Positions 32,063 to 42,329 of a stretch of 64,000 nucleotides of DNA are shown here, piece after piece; position 1 is the stretch's first letter, and the number at the start of each line of letters is the position of its first letter. The notes beneath the pieces are model-generated. The model was not told the origin of the DNA and made no database searches. It was given only the letters and a program-made list of their open reading frames with translations. A program made the translations under genes and the position numbers. Source of the stretch: Chromobacterium haemolyticum DSM 19808 (lineage in GTDB: Bacteria; Pseudomonadota; Gammaproteobacteria; Burkholderiales; Chromobacteriaceae); assembly GCF_000711885.1 (NCBI RefSeq), contig NZ_JONK01000006.1, positions 124,001 to 188,000 on the forward strand. The letters run 5' to 3'.

Positions 32063-32176
32063 ACCTATTCCATTGAAAAAGAAAACCGGCGAACCACCCG
32101 CCGCCAACGGACTCGGGCGGCTGTTTGCGCCGGACTTCTTTGCGAGCGGTTCTAGTTACGGTACATTACCGGGCAC

Positions 32177-32192
32177 TCAAACAGCAGTTTGA
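32177..32192. promoter_or_regulatory. PsrA/FadR-type operator upstream of fadD
   Basis: TCAAACAGCAGTTTGA contains CAAAC-N4-GTTTG, matching the recalled PsrA fatty-acid regulator motif. It lies about 126 bp upstream of the fadD start and upstream of a -10-like TATAGT near 32231. Confidence 0.6.
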
Positions 32193-32317
32193 CGTCATGA
32201 GCGGCCAAGCCGCCGCGACATAACAAATATTATAGTTACCAAAAGGTACGATACCCGCCGGCGCGCGACACGCTGGCGCGACTCTCGTTAACCAGCACGA
32301 TGGAGAAACCGGGATTT

Positions 32318-34000
32318 ATGGAAAAGGTGTGGCTCAAAAACTACCAGCCGGGCGTAGCTCACGAAATCGACATCAATCAGTTTCAATCCGTGGTCGAGGT
32401 TTTCGACCGCAGCGTAAAAAAATTCCATGACCGTCCCGCTCTGGCCTGCATGGGCAAAGAGCTCAGCTACCGCGAGATGGATCAGCTCTCCGGTCAGTTC
32501 GCCTCCTATTTGCAGCATGAGCTGAAGCTCCAGAAGGGCGACCGCGTGGCGGTGATGATGCCCAATCTGCTGCAATATCCGGTTGCGGTGTTCGGCACCC
32601 TGCGCGCCGGCGGCACCGTGGTCAACGTCAACCCGCTGTACACCCCGCGCGAGCTGGAGCACCAGTTGAAGGATTCCGGCGCGGAAACCATCGTGATTTT
32701 GGAAAACTTCGCCAATGTGCTGGAGCAAGTGCTGCCGCGCACCCAGGTCAAGCACGTGATCGTGGCCTCCATTGGCGAGATGCTGGGCTTCGCCAAGGGC
32801 ATGCTGGTCAATTTTGTGGTGCGCAAGGTCAAGAAAATGGTGCCGCCGTGGCGCCTGCCCGGCCATGTCCGCTTCAGCGACGCCCTGTCCCGCGGCGCGC
32901 GCTCGCCCTACCGCCCGGTGCAGCTGGGCCATGACGACATCGCCTTCCTGCAATACACCGGCGGCACCACCGGCGTCTCCAAGGGCGCAATGCTGCTGCA
33001 TCGCAATATCGTCGCCAATATGCTGCAGGCGGGCGAATGGGTGAAGCCGGTTATTCGTCCGGGGCAAGAGATCATCGTCACCGCGCTGCCGCTCTATCAC
33101 ATCTTCTCGCTGACAGCCAACCTCATGGTGTTCACCGAGGTGGGGGCGCTCAACATCCTGATCACCAATCCGCGCGACATCCCTGGCTTCATCAAGGAAA
33201 TGGGCAAGTATCCGGTTACCTGCATGACGGGGGTCAACACCCTGTTCAACGCGCTGCTGAACAATCCCGAGTTCGCCAAGCTGAACTTCTCCACCTGGCG
33301 CCTGGCGCTGGGCGGCGGCATGGCGGTGCAAAAAGCGGTGGCGGACAAGTGGAAACAAGTGACCGGGGTCACCCTGGTGGAAGCCTACGGCCTGACCGAA
33401 GCCAGCCCGGCCGTGTGCATGAACCCTCTGGACCTCCCCGCCTACAACGGCGCCATCGGCGTGCCGGTGCCCTCCACCGAGATGCAACTGCGCGACGCGA
33501 ACGGCAATGAAGTGGCGCCCGGCGAACAGGGCGAGCTGTGCATCCGCGGCCCTCAGGTGATGAAAGGCTATTGGAACCGCCCGGACGAAACCGCCAAGGT
33601 GCTGAGCCCGGACGGCTTCCTCGCCACGGGCGACATGGCCATGCTGACCCCGGACGGCTTCGTCAAACTGGTGGACCGCAAAAAGGACATGATTCTGGTA
33701 TCCGGCTTCAATGTTTACCCCAACGAGATCGAAGACGTGGTGGCCGGCCACGCCGGGGTGCTGGAAGTGGCCTGCATCGGCGTGCCGGACGACAAGTCCG
33801 GCGAAGTGGTCAAAGTGTTCGTGGTGCGCAAAGACCGCGCGCTGACGGAAAAGGACATCATCCAGCATTGCCGCGACAACCTCACCGGTTACAAAGTGCC
33901 CAAGCTGGTGGAGTTCCGCGACGAACTGCCCAAGACCAATGTCGGCAAGATTCTGCGCCGCGCGCTGCGGGACGAAAACAACAGAGTCAAATCCGCCTGA
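32318..34000 (+). CDS. fadD: Long-chain fatty acid-CoA ligase
   Basis: The protein has 560 aa. It activates long-chain fatty acids to acyl-CoA with ATP at the inner membrane. The AMP-binding motif YTGGTTGVSKGAM, VEAYGLTEASP, the GDMAMLTPDGF segment and the C-terminal catalytic lysine in KTNVGKILRR are present. The start at 32318 (MEKVWLKNY) aligns with E. coli FadD; an ATG at 32300 is in frame but has no site. A palindromic PsrA-like operator lies upstream, and a strong terminator follows. Confidence 0.95.
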   Translation: MEKVWLKNYQPGVAHEIDINQFQSVVEVFDRSVKKFHDRPALACMGKELSYREMDQLSGQFASYLQHELKLQKGDRVAVMMPNLLQYPVAVFGTLRAGGTVVNVNPLYTPRELEHQLKDSGAETIVILENFANVLEQVLPRTQVKHVIVASIGEMLGFAKGMLVNFVVRKVKKMVPPWRLPGHVRFSDALSRGARSPYRPVQLGHDDIAFLQYTGGTTGVSKGAMLLHRNIVANMLQAGEWVKPVIRPGQEIIVTALPLYHIFSLTANLMVFTEVGALNILITNPRDIPGFIKEMGKYPVTCMTGVNTLFNALLNNPEFAKLNFSTWRLALGGGMAVQKAVADKWKQVTGVTLVEAYGLTEASPAVCMNPLDLPAYNGAIGVPVPSTEMQLRDANGNEVAPGEQGELCIRGPQVMKGYWNRPDETAKVLSPDGFLATGDMAMLTPDGFVKLVDRKKDMILVSGFNVYPNEIEDVVAGHAGVLEVACIGVPDDKSGEVVKVFVVRKDRALTEKDIIQHCRDNLTGYKVPKLVEFRDELPKTNVGKILRRALRDENNRVKSA

Positions 34001-34024
34001 CGCATGCCGACACCATGAAATCGC

Positions 34025-34056
34025 CGCCGCCCGTCCTGTCGGGCGGCGTTTTTTTT
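34025..34056 (+). terminator. fadD terminator
   Basis: CGCCGCCCG and CGGGCGGCG form a stem around TCCTGT, followed by eight T. Confidence 0.93.
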
Positions 34057-34125
34057 GGACGCGAGACGGCTACACTTTAAAAAACCGTTTTATTGATAAA
34101 CCTTGCCGCTTCCGGGTGCACGATT

Positions 34126-35259
34126 ATGTTGATGCTGCCGTTTTTCAAATTGATGGCCGAACGCCGCGCCAGCGATCTGTTCTTCACCAGCTTCTCTCCA
34201 CCGATGATCAAGCAGAACGGAGAACTGCTGCCGCTGAATGAAAAACCGCTAACCGCGGACATGGTCAAGCAACTGGCCTACAGCTTGATGAGCGAAGAGG
34301 AGATAAGCGTCTTCGAGCAGGAGCGGGAAATGAATCTGGGCCATCCCGTGCCCGGCCTCGGCAGTTTCCGCATCAATATCTTTTGGCAGCGCGGCTCGGT
34401 GGGCATGGTAGTGCGCTACATCCTGCCCAATATTCCTTCGTTGGATCACTTGCAGCTGCCGCCGATACTCAGCGAATTGATCAAGCTCAAACGCGGCCTG
34501 ATCCTGGTGGTAGGCTCCACTGGCTCCGGCAAAAGCTCCACCGTGGCGGCGATGCTGCAAACCCGCAACCAGACCATGAGCGGCCACATCCTCACTGTGG
34601 AGGACCCGATCGAGTTTCTGTTCCGCCACGACAAATCCATCGTCAACCAGCGCGAGGTGGGCTTCGACACCCTCTCCTATGCCCGCGCGCTGAAGAACGC
34701 GATGCGCGAGGCGCCGGACGTGCTGATGATAGGCGAGATCCGCGATCCCGAAACCCTGACCCAGGCGGTCACTTACGCCCAGTCCGGCCATCTGTGCATT
34801 TCCACGCTGCACGGCAACAACAGCTATCACATGCTGAGCCGAGTCATCAATTTCTTCCCGGCGGAAAGCCGCGCCGCCTTGTTGATGGACCTCTCCTCCG
34901 CGCTGAAGGCAGTGGTTTCACAGCGCTTGATTCCCACCGTGGACGGCGCCCGAGTGCCGGCAATTGAAATCCTGATCAACACCCCGCGCATTTCGGAGTT
35001 GATCCGAAACGGAGAGATAGACAAAATCAAGGAAGCCATCGAAAACAGCATGAGCGATGGTTCGCAAACCTTCGAACAGGCGTTGTACCGGCTCTACAGC
35101 ACGGGACGCATCAGCCTGGACGAGGCCCTGAGAAACGCCGACTCGCCCACCAACCTGTACTGGTTGATCAATCAGAGCAAGGAAAAAGCGGCGAGCGGCG
35201 ACGATAAGCAAGCCGGCGGCGAGCCGCCAAGCTTCGACAGCATCAAACTGGACCTGTAA
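34126..35259 (+). CDS. pilU: Type IV pilus twitching ATPase PilU
   Basis: The protein has 377 aa of the PilT/PilU retraction ATPases. Walker A GSTGSGKSS, Asp box LTVEDPIEFLF, Walker B VLMIGEIRD and His box HLCISTLHGN are intact. The extended C-terminal tail and MLPFFKLMAERRASDLFFT start fit PilU rather than PilT. It supports pilus retraction at the cytoplasmic membrane. ATG at 34126 is used; a TTG at 34093 and an ATG at 34132 are alternatives. pilT is not adjacent, so pilU is separated from its usual partner. Confidence 0.92.
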   Translation: MLMLPFFKLMAERRASDLFFTSFSPPMIKQNGELLPLNEKPLTADMVKQLAYSLMSEEEISVFEQEREMNLGHPVPGLGSFRINIFWQRGSVGMVVRYILPNIPSLDHLQLPPILSELIKLKRGLILVVGSTGSGKSSTVAAMLQTRNQTMSGHILTVEDPIEFLFRHDKSIVNQREVGFDTLSYARALKNAMREAPDVLMIGEIRDPETLTQAVTYAQSGHLCISTLHGNNSYHMLSRVINFFPAESRAALLMDLSSALKAVVSQRLIPTVDGARVPAIEILINTPRISELIRNGEIDKIKEAIENSMSDGSQTFEQALYRLYSTGRISLDEALRNADSPTNLYWLINQSKEKAASGDDKQAGGEPPSFDSIKLDL

Positions 35260-35266
35260 CCCACCC

Positions 35267-36747
<1,481 letters not shown>

Positions 36748-36767
36748 GCTGAATTCCGGCTATGCTG

Positions 36768-36804
36768 AAACCGGTTGCGCCCAATTGGGCCAACCGGTTT
36801 TTTT
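36768..36804 (+). terminator. dapE terminator
   Basis: AAACCGGTTG (36768-36777) pairs with CAACCGGTTT (36791-36800), followed by T. An inner GCCCAATTGGGC extends the stem. Confidence 0.92.
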
Positions 36805-36894
36805 ACGTGGAGACGCTCCTGTCTGACGCAGTGCCGACGCTTCCCGTCTCCCGCCTGAATGCGCAGTCCTCCAGCGAAAGGTATGATCCGAACC

Positions 36895-37524
36895 ATGGAA
36901 GTCGAAATCGCAAAAATATTCATCGCGCTGCTGGTGCTGGTCAATCCGCTGGGCGCCATCCCCATCTTCATCAGCCTGACGCCCACCTCCAATCAATTGG
37001 AGCGCAAGAAGATCGCCAAGACCACGGCCATTGCCGTGGCCATCGTGCTCTGCCTGTTCGCCGTCGTCGGCGAGACCTTGCTGCGTTTTCTCGGCATCAG
37101 CGTCGGCTCCTTCCAAGTGGGCGGCGGCCTGCTGGTGATGCTGATCGCCATCGCGCTGATGAACGCCAAGCCAGGCCCCACCAAAACCACCAAGGTGGAG
37201 CGCGAGGAGGCTGAAAGCAAGACCAATATCGCCGTGGTGCCCTTGGCGATTCCGCTGATGACCGGGCCGGGCACCATCTCCACCGTGATCATCTATGCGA
37301 CCACGGCCTCGTCATGGGTACAGGTGATTTACCTTTTGGTAAGCAGTTTGCTGGTGGCCATCACCTGCTACGGCGCGCTGGTGCTGGCCTCGCCGCTATC
37401 GCGCCTGCTGGGACAGACCGGCATCAATATCGTCAACCGAGTGATGGGCATGCTGCTGGCCGCGGTGTCGGTGGAAATCATTGTGGACGGGATTTATCGT
37501 CTTTTCCCGCAGCTTGCCAGATAA
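36895..37524 (+). CDS. MarC family integral membrane protein
   Basis: The protein has 209 aa with six predicted membrane helices. LVLVNPLGAIPIFISLTP at the start and PLAIPLMTGPGTIST in the middle are MarC-family landmarks; the two halves are related repeats. The physiological role is unknown; an early link to antibiotic resistance was not upheld. ATG at 36895 is chosen because the AAAGG motif is too close to the in-frame ATG at 36883, but either could be used. Confidence 0.88.
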   Translation: MEVEIAKIFIALLVLVNPLGAIPIFISLTPTSNQLERKKIAKTTAIAVAIVLCLFAVVGETLLRFLGISVGSFQVGGGLLVMLIAIALMNAKPGPTKTTKVEREEAESKTNIAVVPLAIPLMTGPGTISTVIIYATTASSWVQVIYLLVSSLLVAITCYGALVLASPLSRLLGQTGINIVNRVMGMLLAAVSVEIIVDGIYRLFPQLAR

Positions 37525-37812
37525 AATCCCGTAAACCCCACAAACTCGGCAGGATTATTGTGCGGAGGCCATCAGCACAGTCTCACGCATCCAATACAGC
37601 ATGAAGCGGGATCGGCCAGTGGAAGCACCCGTTTCATGCAGGGAAAACTCATTGTTTTCACTTGAAGTTTCCCCAAATACCCGTCAAGCCCCAGCCCTGA
37701 TCTGTATATAGACAGACTGCGCTGTATACACATTTTCAAGAGCAACTGTTCATTGTTTGTACCGATCCCAAGCAGTACTAATAAGGGGTTTTCATCCAAT
37801 GGTCATTTTGCC
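37525..37812. promoter_or_regulatory. Upstream region of ccoG
   Basis: GCATGAAGCGGG (37599-37610) and CCCGTTTCATGC (37628-37639) form a hairpin with one mismatch, perhaps ending marC transcription. CTGTATATAG and CTGTATACAC lie downstream near 37700 and 37727 as short repeats. No FNR consensus was found. Confidence 0.4.
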
Positions 37813-39174
37813 ATGTCTAGCCAGCAAGCCGTCCCCATCAAAATCTATCCGCGCCTGACCACCGGCCGCTTCAACAATGTTCGGGTGTTCATGGTTCTCG
37901 CCACCCAACTGGTGTTCTTCGGCCTGCCTTGGTTGCAGTGGAACGGCAGGCAGGCTGTGCACCTGGACCTGGAACAACACCGTTTCCTGATTTTCGGCCT
38001 CACTTTCTGGCCGCAGGATTTCATCTTTTTCGCCGCCTTGTTGGTGATCTGCGCGCTGGGCCTGTTCCTGTGGACCGCGCTGGCGGGCCGGCTTTGGTGC
38101 GGTTACAGCTGCCCGCAGACAGTCTACACCCAGATCATGTTGTGGATCGAACGGCTGACCCTGGGCGATCACAACGCGCGCCGCAAGCTGGACGCCGCGC
38201 CGATGAGCGTCAACAAATTCACGCGCAAAACGCTGGCGCATGGACTGATGGGTCTGTTCTCGCTGATCACCGGCTTCACCCTGGTGGGCTACTTCACCCC
38301 CGTGCGCGAACTGGCCGCCGCCGCGCCCAGCCTGGCCTACGGCCCGTGGGAAAGCTTCTGGATACTGTTCTACGGCGGCTTCACCTGGCTGCTGGCCGGC
38401 GTGCTGCGCGAGAAAGTCTGCCTGCACATGTGCCCGTACGCCCGCTTCCAGGGCGCAATGTTCGACAACGACACCCTGATCATCTCCTACGACAACCGCC
38501 GCGGCGAACCGCGCGGCAAAAGCAAGCAAGCGGCGGACAAGGCGCGCGGCAGCTGCATTGATTGCGGCATCTGCGTGCAGGTTTGCCCCACCGGCATCGA
38601 CATCCGCAACGGCCTGCAATACGAGTGCATAGGCTGCGCCGCCTGTATCGACGCCTGCGACCAGGTCATGGACAAGACCCATGCGCCGCGCGGGCTGATC
38701 CGCTACACCAGCGCCGCCGCGCTGGAAGCCGCCGGCAAGCCCAACCGCCCCAGCAGCAGTCATCGCCCGCGAGTCATCGTTTACTCCAGCCTACTGGCCG
38801 GCATCATCGCCCTGTCCACCACCGCGCTGATCTTGAAAAAACCGTTCAAAGTGGATGTGCTACGTGATCGCGCGGTTCTGGTGCGCGCCACCGACGACGG
38901 CCTGCTGGAAAACAGCTACAACCTGAAGCTGATCAACACCAGCGAACAGGCGCAGCGCTTCAAGATCCAAGTGGAAGGCCTGCCCAGCCTGAGGCTGGAC
39001 AAGCCCGGACAGGTGGTCGAAGTCGCGCCCACCCAGACGGAGACCGTCACCGTGCGGGTGCAGGCCGAGCCCGAGCACGCCACTCGCGGCGCGCACGACA
39101 TCTACTTTGTGGTCAGCTCGCTGAGCCATGACGGTAGTATGATCAGGGAAAAATCCAGCTTCATCGGCGAATGA
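37813..39174 (+). CDS. ccoG: Cytochrome oxidase assembly protein CcoG (FixG/RdxA)
   Basis: The protein has 453 aa. It has several membrane helices and two ferredoxin-type [4Fe-4S] motifs (CIDCGICVQVCPTGIDIRNG and the CIGCAACIDACDQVMD segment), with further cysteines in CGYSCPQTVYTQ and CLHMCPYARFQG. The C-terminal half is a periplasmic Ig-like domain. CcoG supplies or reduces copper for cbb3 oxidase assembly. ATG at 37813 is used (453 aa); the frame is open back to a TTG at 37753 but no start there is well supported. The ccoNOP genes are not in this window. Confidence 0.93.
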   Translation: MSSQQAVPIKIYPRLTTGRFNNVRVFMVLATQLVFFGLPWLQWNGRQAVHLDLEQHRFLIFGLTFWPQDFIFFAALLVICALGLFLWTALAGRLWCGYSCPQTVYTQIMLWIERLTLGDHNARRKLDAAPMSVNKFTRKTLAHGLMGLFSLITGFTLVGYFTPVRELAAAAPSLAYGPWESFWILFYGGFTWLLAGVLREKVCLHMCPYARFQGAMFDNDTLIISYDNRRGEPRGKSKQAADKARGSCIDCGICVQVCPTGIDIRNGLQYECIGCAACIDACDQVMDKTHAPRGLIRYTSAAALEAAGKPNRPSSSHRPRVIVYSSLLAGIIALSTTALILKKPFKVDVLRDRAVLVRATDDGLLENSYNLKLINTSEQAQRFKIQVEGLPSLRLDKPGQVVEVAPTQTETVTVRVQAEPEHATRGAHDIYFVVSSLSHDGSMIREKSSFIGE

Positions 39175-39176
39175 AT

Positions 39177-39227
39177 CTAGGATCCGCCGACGTTTTTTCA
39201 GCGCAACGCAAACATCGGCGATCCTAG
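39177..39227. terminator. Large inverted repeat after ccoG
   Basis: CTAGGATCCGCCGACG (39177-39192) pairs with CATCGGCGATCCTAG (39213-39227) with one bulge and one G-T pair. The six T lie in the loop rather than after the stem, so it may be an operator-like or mRNA-end structure. Confidence 0.5.
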
Positions 39228-39288
39228 GCAGTCCATCAGGAGTCAAACCGCGGCGCAACGCCGCCGCGGTCCAACCGCCAGGAATACA

Positions 39289-40683
39289 ATGAGCAAGACC
39301 AGTCAACTGAGCCAGCGCTTTCGCCATGCCATCGAGCAAGGCCATCTGCGCCCCGGCGATCGCATGCCTTCGCTGCGCAAACTGTGCCTGGACCACAAGG
39401 TCAGCATCACCACCGCCCAACGCGCCTATGCCGAATTGGAGAAACAAGGCCTGATCGAATCCCTCCCCCGCTCCGGCTTCCGGGTGCTGGGTCTGTCTTC
39501 GCTGTCGCTGCGCCAAGCGCCGCCGCTGCCGGACCACCCTGGGGAGTTCCGCGCCGAGCACCTGACCATGGCGCTGCCCATGCCTTGGGGCTGCCCGTTC
39601 ATGAACCCGGTGCTGATCAACACCACGCCGCTGACCCGCGCGCTGACCCGCGCGCTCAGCGATTACCGCTACGCGCTGTCCAGCACCGACAGCGAAGGCT
39701 ACGAAGGCTTGCGCCGAGAATTGGCGCTGCGCTACCTGGCCCAGGGCGTGGAGCTGGACGGCGAGGAAATGCTGATCACCTGCGGCGGCATGGAGGCGCT
39801 GAACCTGGCGATCCGCTCGGTGGCCCGCCTCAGCGGCAGCGACTGCATGCTGGTGATCACTCCGGCCTTCCCGCCCATCTTCGAACAATTGGAACACCTG
39901 GAACTGCGCGCCGTCGGCTTCAACTGCCCGCCAGGGCAGCCGCTGGACCTGGAACGGCTGGAGGCGCTGCTGATCCAGCACCAGCCGGCCGGCATCATCG
40001 CCATGCCCAATTTCCAGCACCCCACCGGCCAGGTGATGAGCGATTCGCAAAAAGCCGCGCTGCTGGCGCTGGCGGAGCGTCACCGCGTGCCCATCATCGA
40101 GGACGACACCTATCGCGAGCTGTACTTCGGCGAAGGCGCGCCGCTGCCGCTCAAAGCTTTTGACCAGCGCGGCAGCGTGCTGCACTGCTCCTCCTTCAGC
40201 AAATCGCTGGCACCCGGCTATCGCGTGGGCTGGATCGCAGCAGGGCGTTTCCGGGACAGCATCCTGGGCCTCAAGCTATGCAGTTCGCTGGCCACGCCGC
40301 TGCCCAGCCAGATGGCGCTGGCCCGGCTGCTGGCCGGCGGCCATCACGAGGATATGCTCAGCCTGCTGCGCCAGCGCCTGCAAAACAATCTGGCCGCGCT
40401 GCAACAGCAAATCGCCGCTCACTTCCCCGCAGACTGCCGGGTGGCCAGGCCTCAAGGGGGCTACTTCCTGTGGGTGGAGCTGCCGCCCGGCATAGACTGT
40501 CGCCGGCTGCTGCCGATGGCGATGCAACAAGGGCTGCACTTCGCGCCGTCACAGATGTTCCACACCCCGGGGCAGGACACCGGCAACGCGATGCGGCTGA
40601 ACTTCAGCTTCTTCGATCCGCTGCAACATCGTTCCGGCGTGCCGCTGCTGGCCGAGCTGCTCAGCCCGACCAAGGTACGCTAA
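39289..40683 (+). CDS. MocR-type GntR/aminotransferase fusion regulator
   Basis: The protein has 464 aa. An N-terminal winged helix (LRPGDRMPSLRKLCLDHKVS and TTAQRAYAELEKQGLIESLP) is joined to a fold-type-I aminotransferase domain. The PLP lysine is in SSFSKSLAPGYRVGW; the aspartate and tyrosine of IIEDDTYRELYF are present. MocR regulators sense PLP or amino-acid-like ligands. AGGA precedes the ATG. The target is unknown: ccoG is upstream on the same strand and the decayed transporter converges from the other side. Confidence 0.9.
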   Translation: MSKTSQLSQRFRHAIEQGHLRPGDRMPSLRKLCLDHKVSITTAQRAYAELEKQGLIESLPRSGFRVLGLSSLSLRQAPPLPDHPGEFRAEHLTMALPMPWGCPFMNPVLINTTPLTRALTRALSDYRYALSSTDSEGYEGLRRELALRYLAQGVELDGEEMLITCGGMEALNLAIRSVARLSGSDCMLVITPAFPPIFEQLEHLELRAVGFNCPPGQPLDLERLEALLIQHQPAGIIAMPNFQHPTGQVMSDSQKAALLALAERHRVPIIEDDTYRELYFGEGAPLPLKAFDQRGSVLHCSSFSKSLAPGYRVGWIAAGRFRDSILGLKLCSSLATPLPSQMALARLLAGGHHEDMLSLLRQRLQNNLAALQQQIAAHFPADCRVARPQGGYFLWVELPPGIDCRRLLPMAMQQGLHFAPSQMFHTPGQDTGNAMRLNFSFFDPLQHRSGVPLLAELLSPTKVR

Positions 40684-41108
40684 GCCTCGTCAGGCCCGGC
40701 CACGCGCTGGGCCAAGTGCTTGCGCTGCCCCAGAAGGGGCAGCAGCAAGGTGCGGCAACAAGGGGGGATGGACAGGGCGAGGAAAAAACCGTTCCAACCC
40801 CAAACATCGATCACCTTGGCCAAAAGATAGCCGGACAAAGCCGCGCCCAAAACACCGAACGCGCCGATAAAACCGGTGCGGCGCGCGCCGAACTCCTCGT
40901 CCAGCACCCCGTGGTCTGGATAGCGCAGCAGGGTGCACTCGCACAGCTTTGGCTCAATCACAAGATCCAGCCGGGTTATCAGGGCGTGGTCCGGTTTGAA
41001 TTGCGAACTCCAGTCAGGACGGGAAGCCAGCAAGCCGCGGCTGCCCACCACCCGTTCCCGAGCGAAGCTCAACCAGTCGTCCAACTACCCTTGGGAATAC
41101 CGCATCAT
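40680..41108 (-). pseudogene. Decayed MFS transporter fragment at the end of the hydroxyproline operon
   Basis: A strong AGGAGG precedes an ATG at 41108, but the frame meets TAG after seven codons (41087-41085). It then stays open to 40680 with TGFIGAFGVLGAALSGYLLA and VIDVWGWNGFFLALS, which resemble the last helices of a major-facilitator transporter. The first 60 residues after the stop do not look like transporter sequence, so an internal deletion is likely too. It follows the binding-protein gene by 12 bp. It was probably a hydroxyproline or amino-acid permease. Confidence 0.6.
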
Positions 41109-41120
41109 TCAAACCTCCTT

Positions 41121-42254
41121 TCACTGCATCACCGCTCTTGTCGTCCACTGGCCGTTCTTGACCTCGGAAATCGTCACCGCCGCCTTGTTGAGATCGCCTT
41201 TGGCGTCAAAGGAAAAATCCGTGCTGACCCCGGCGTAGCTAAGCTTGGCCAAGACCGGCATGAAACGTGCCGGTTCCACCGAGCCCGCCTGCTGCATCGC
41301 GGCGGCCACCATCATCATGCCGTCGTAGAACTGCGGCCCCAGCCGCACCACGTCCTGTTTGAAGCGCGCCTGATAACGCTGGCGGAAAGCCTTGCCCGCC
41401 GGTCTGTCGTTCAACTGGCCGCCGGGAATGCCGGCGAAGTGGCCGCCCGCGCTGTCGCCGGCCAAGCTGAGGAAGGTAGGCGTTTGCAGCATGTCGCCGC
41501 CCAACAGCCTGGCGTCCAGACCCAGCCGCTTCATCTGCTTGACCATAGGCGCGGCCTGAGCGTCGGCCCCGCCGTAAAAGATCACTTGGGGCCGCAAGGG
41601 CTTGACCGCGGTCAGGATGGCGGAGAAATCACTGGCCTTGTCGTTGGTGTACTCGCGGCGGGCGATCTTGCCGCCGCTGGCTTGCACCGCCTTGGCGAAC
41701 TCGTCGGCGATGCCCTGACCGTAGGCGGTGCGGTCGTCTATCACCACGATGCTGGCCGCCTTCAGCGTTTGCACCGCGAAGCGGCCCAGCGCCGCCCCCA
41801 CCTGACTGTCGCTGCCCACCAGCCGGAAGGCGGTGCGGTAGCCCTGCCGGGTATAAACCGGGTTGGTGGACACCGACAACTGCGGAACGCCGGCGGCGGC
41901 GTAGATGCGCGCCGCCGGGATGGATACTCCGGAGTTGAAATGACCTAACACCGCCTTGACGCCGGAGTCGACGAAGCGCTGAGCCACCTGAGTGCCGATG
42001 CGCGGATCCGCCTGATCGTCCTCCGCCAAGAGTTGGAAGCGCACCGGCTGGCCGCCGACCTGCAACTTGCGCGCGTTCAATTCGTCCACCGCCAGCCGCG
42101 CAGCGTTTTCATTGTCCTTGCCGTAATGCGCCTGCGGTCCGGACAAGGGCGAGGCGAAGCCGATCTTGACCAGGGTTTCGGCAGCGGCCGGCCAGGCGCT
42201 TATCAGCAACACGGCGCCAGCGAGCGCCGCCCGCAAGGGGATAATGGGTTTCAT
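41121..42254 (-). CDS. Periplasmic branched-chain amino-acid-type binding protein
   Basis: The protein has 377 aa. A signal peptide (MKPIIPLRAALAGAVLLISA, cleavage after AAA) precedes a LivJ/LivK-type ligand-binding fold: VKIGFASPLSGPQAHYGKDN, LGHFNSGVSIPAARIYAAAG and FYGGADAQAAPMVKQMKRLG. An AGGAGAGACGAG site fixes the start at 42254. It is the fifth gene of the hydroxyproline operon and could bind hydroxyproline or proline. No ABC permease or ATPase is adjacent, so it would need a partner elsewhere or serve as an orphan sensor. Confidence 0.88.
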   Translation of the reverse strand: MKPIIPLRAALAGAVLLISAWPAAAETLVKIGFASPLSGPQAHYGKDNENAARLAVDELNARKLQVGGQPVRFQLLAEDDQADPRIGTQVAQRFVDSGVKAVLGHFNSGVSIPAARIYAAAGVPQLSVSTNPVYTRQGYRTAFRLVGSDSQVGAALGRFAVQTLKAASIVVIDDRTAYGQGIADEFAKAVQASGGKIARREYTNDKASDFSAILTAVKPLRPQVIFYGGADAQAAPMVKQMKRLGLDARLLGGDMLQTPTFLSLAGDSAGGHFAGIPGGQLNDRPAGKAFRQRYQARFKQDVVRLGPQFYDGMMMVAAAMQQAGSVEPARFMPVLAKLSYAGVSTDFSFDAKGDLNKAAVTISEVKNGQWTTRAVMQ

Positions 42255-42329
42255 CTCGTCTCTCCTTTGTTTTGACATGGGTGCTGCCGAAGGCAGCCCG
42301 GCGCCGCGTGGGCGACACCGGGCCTGACT

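Noticed and set aside
32043-32300. tRNA-fMet gene before rimP, as in E. coli
   Set aside because: No cloverleaf, T-loop GTTCGAATC-type box or CCA end was visible in this stretch.
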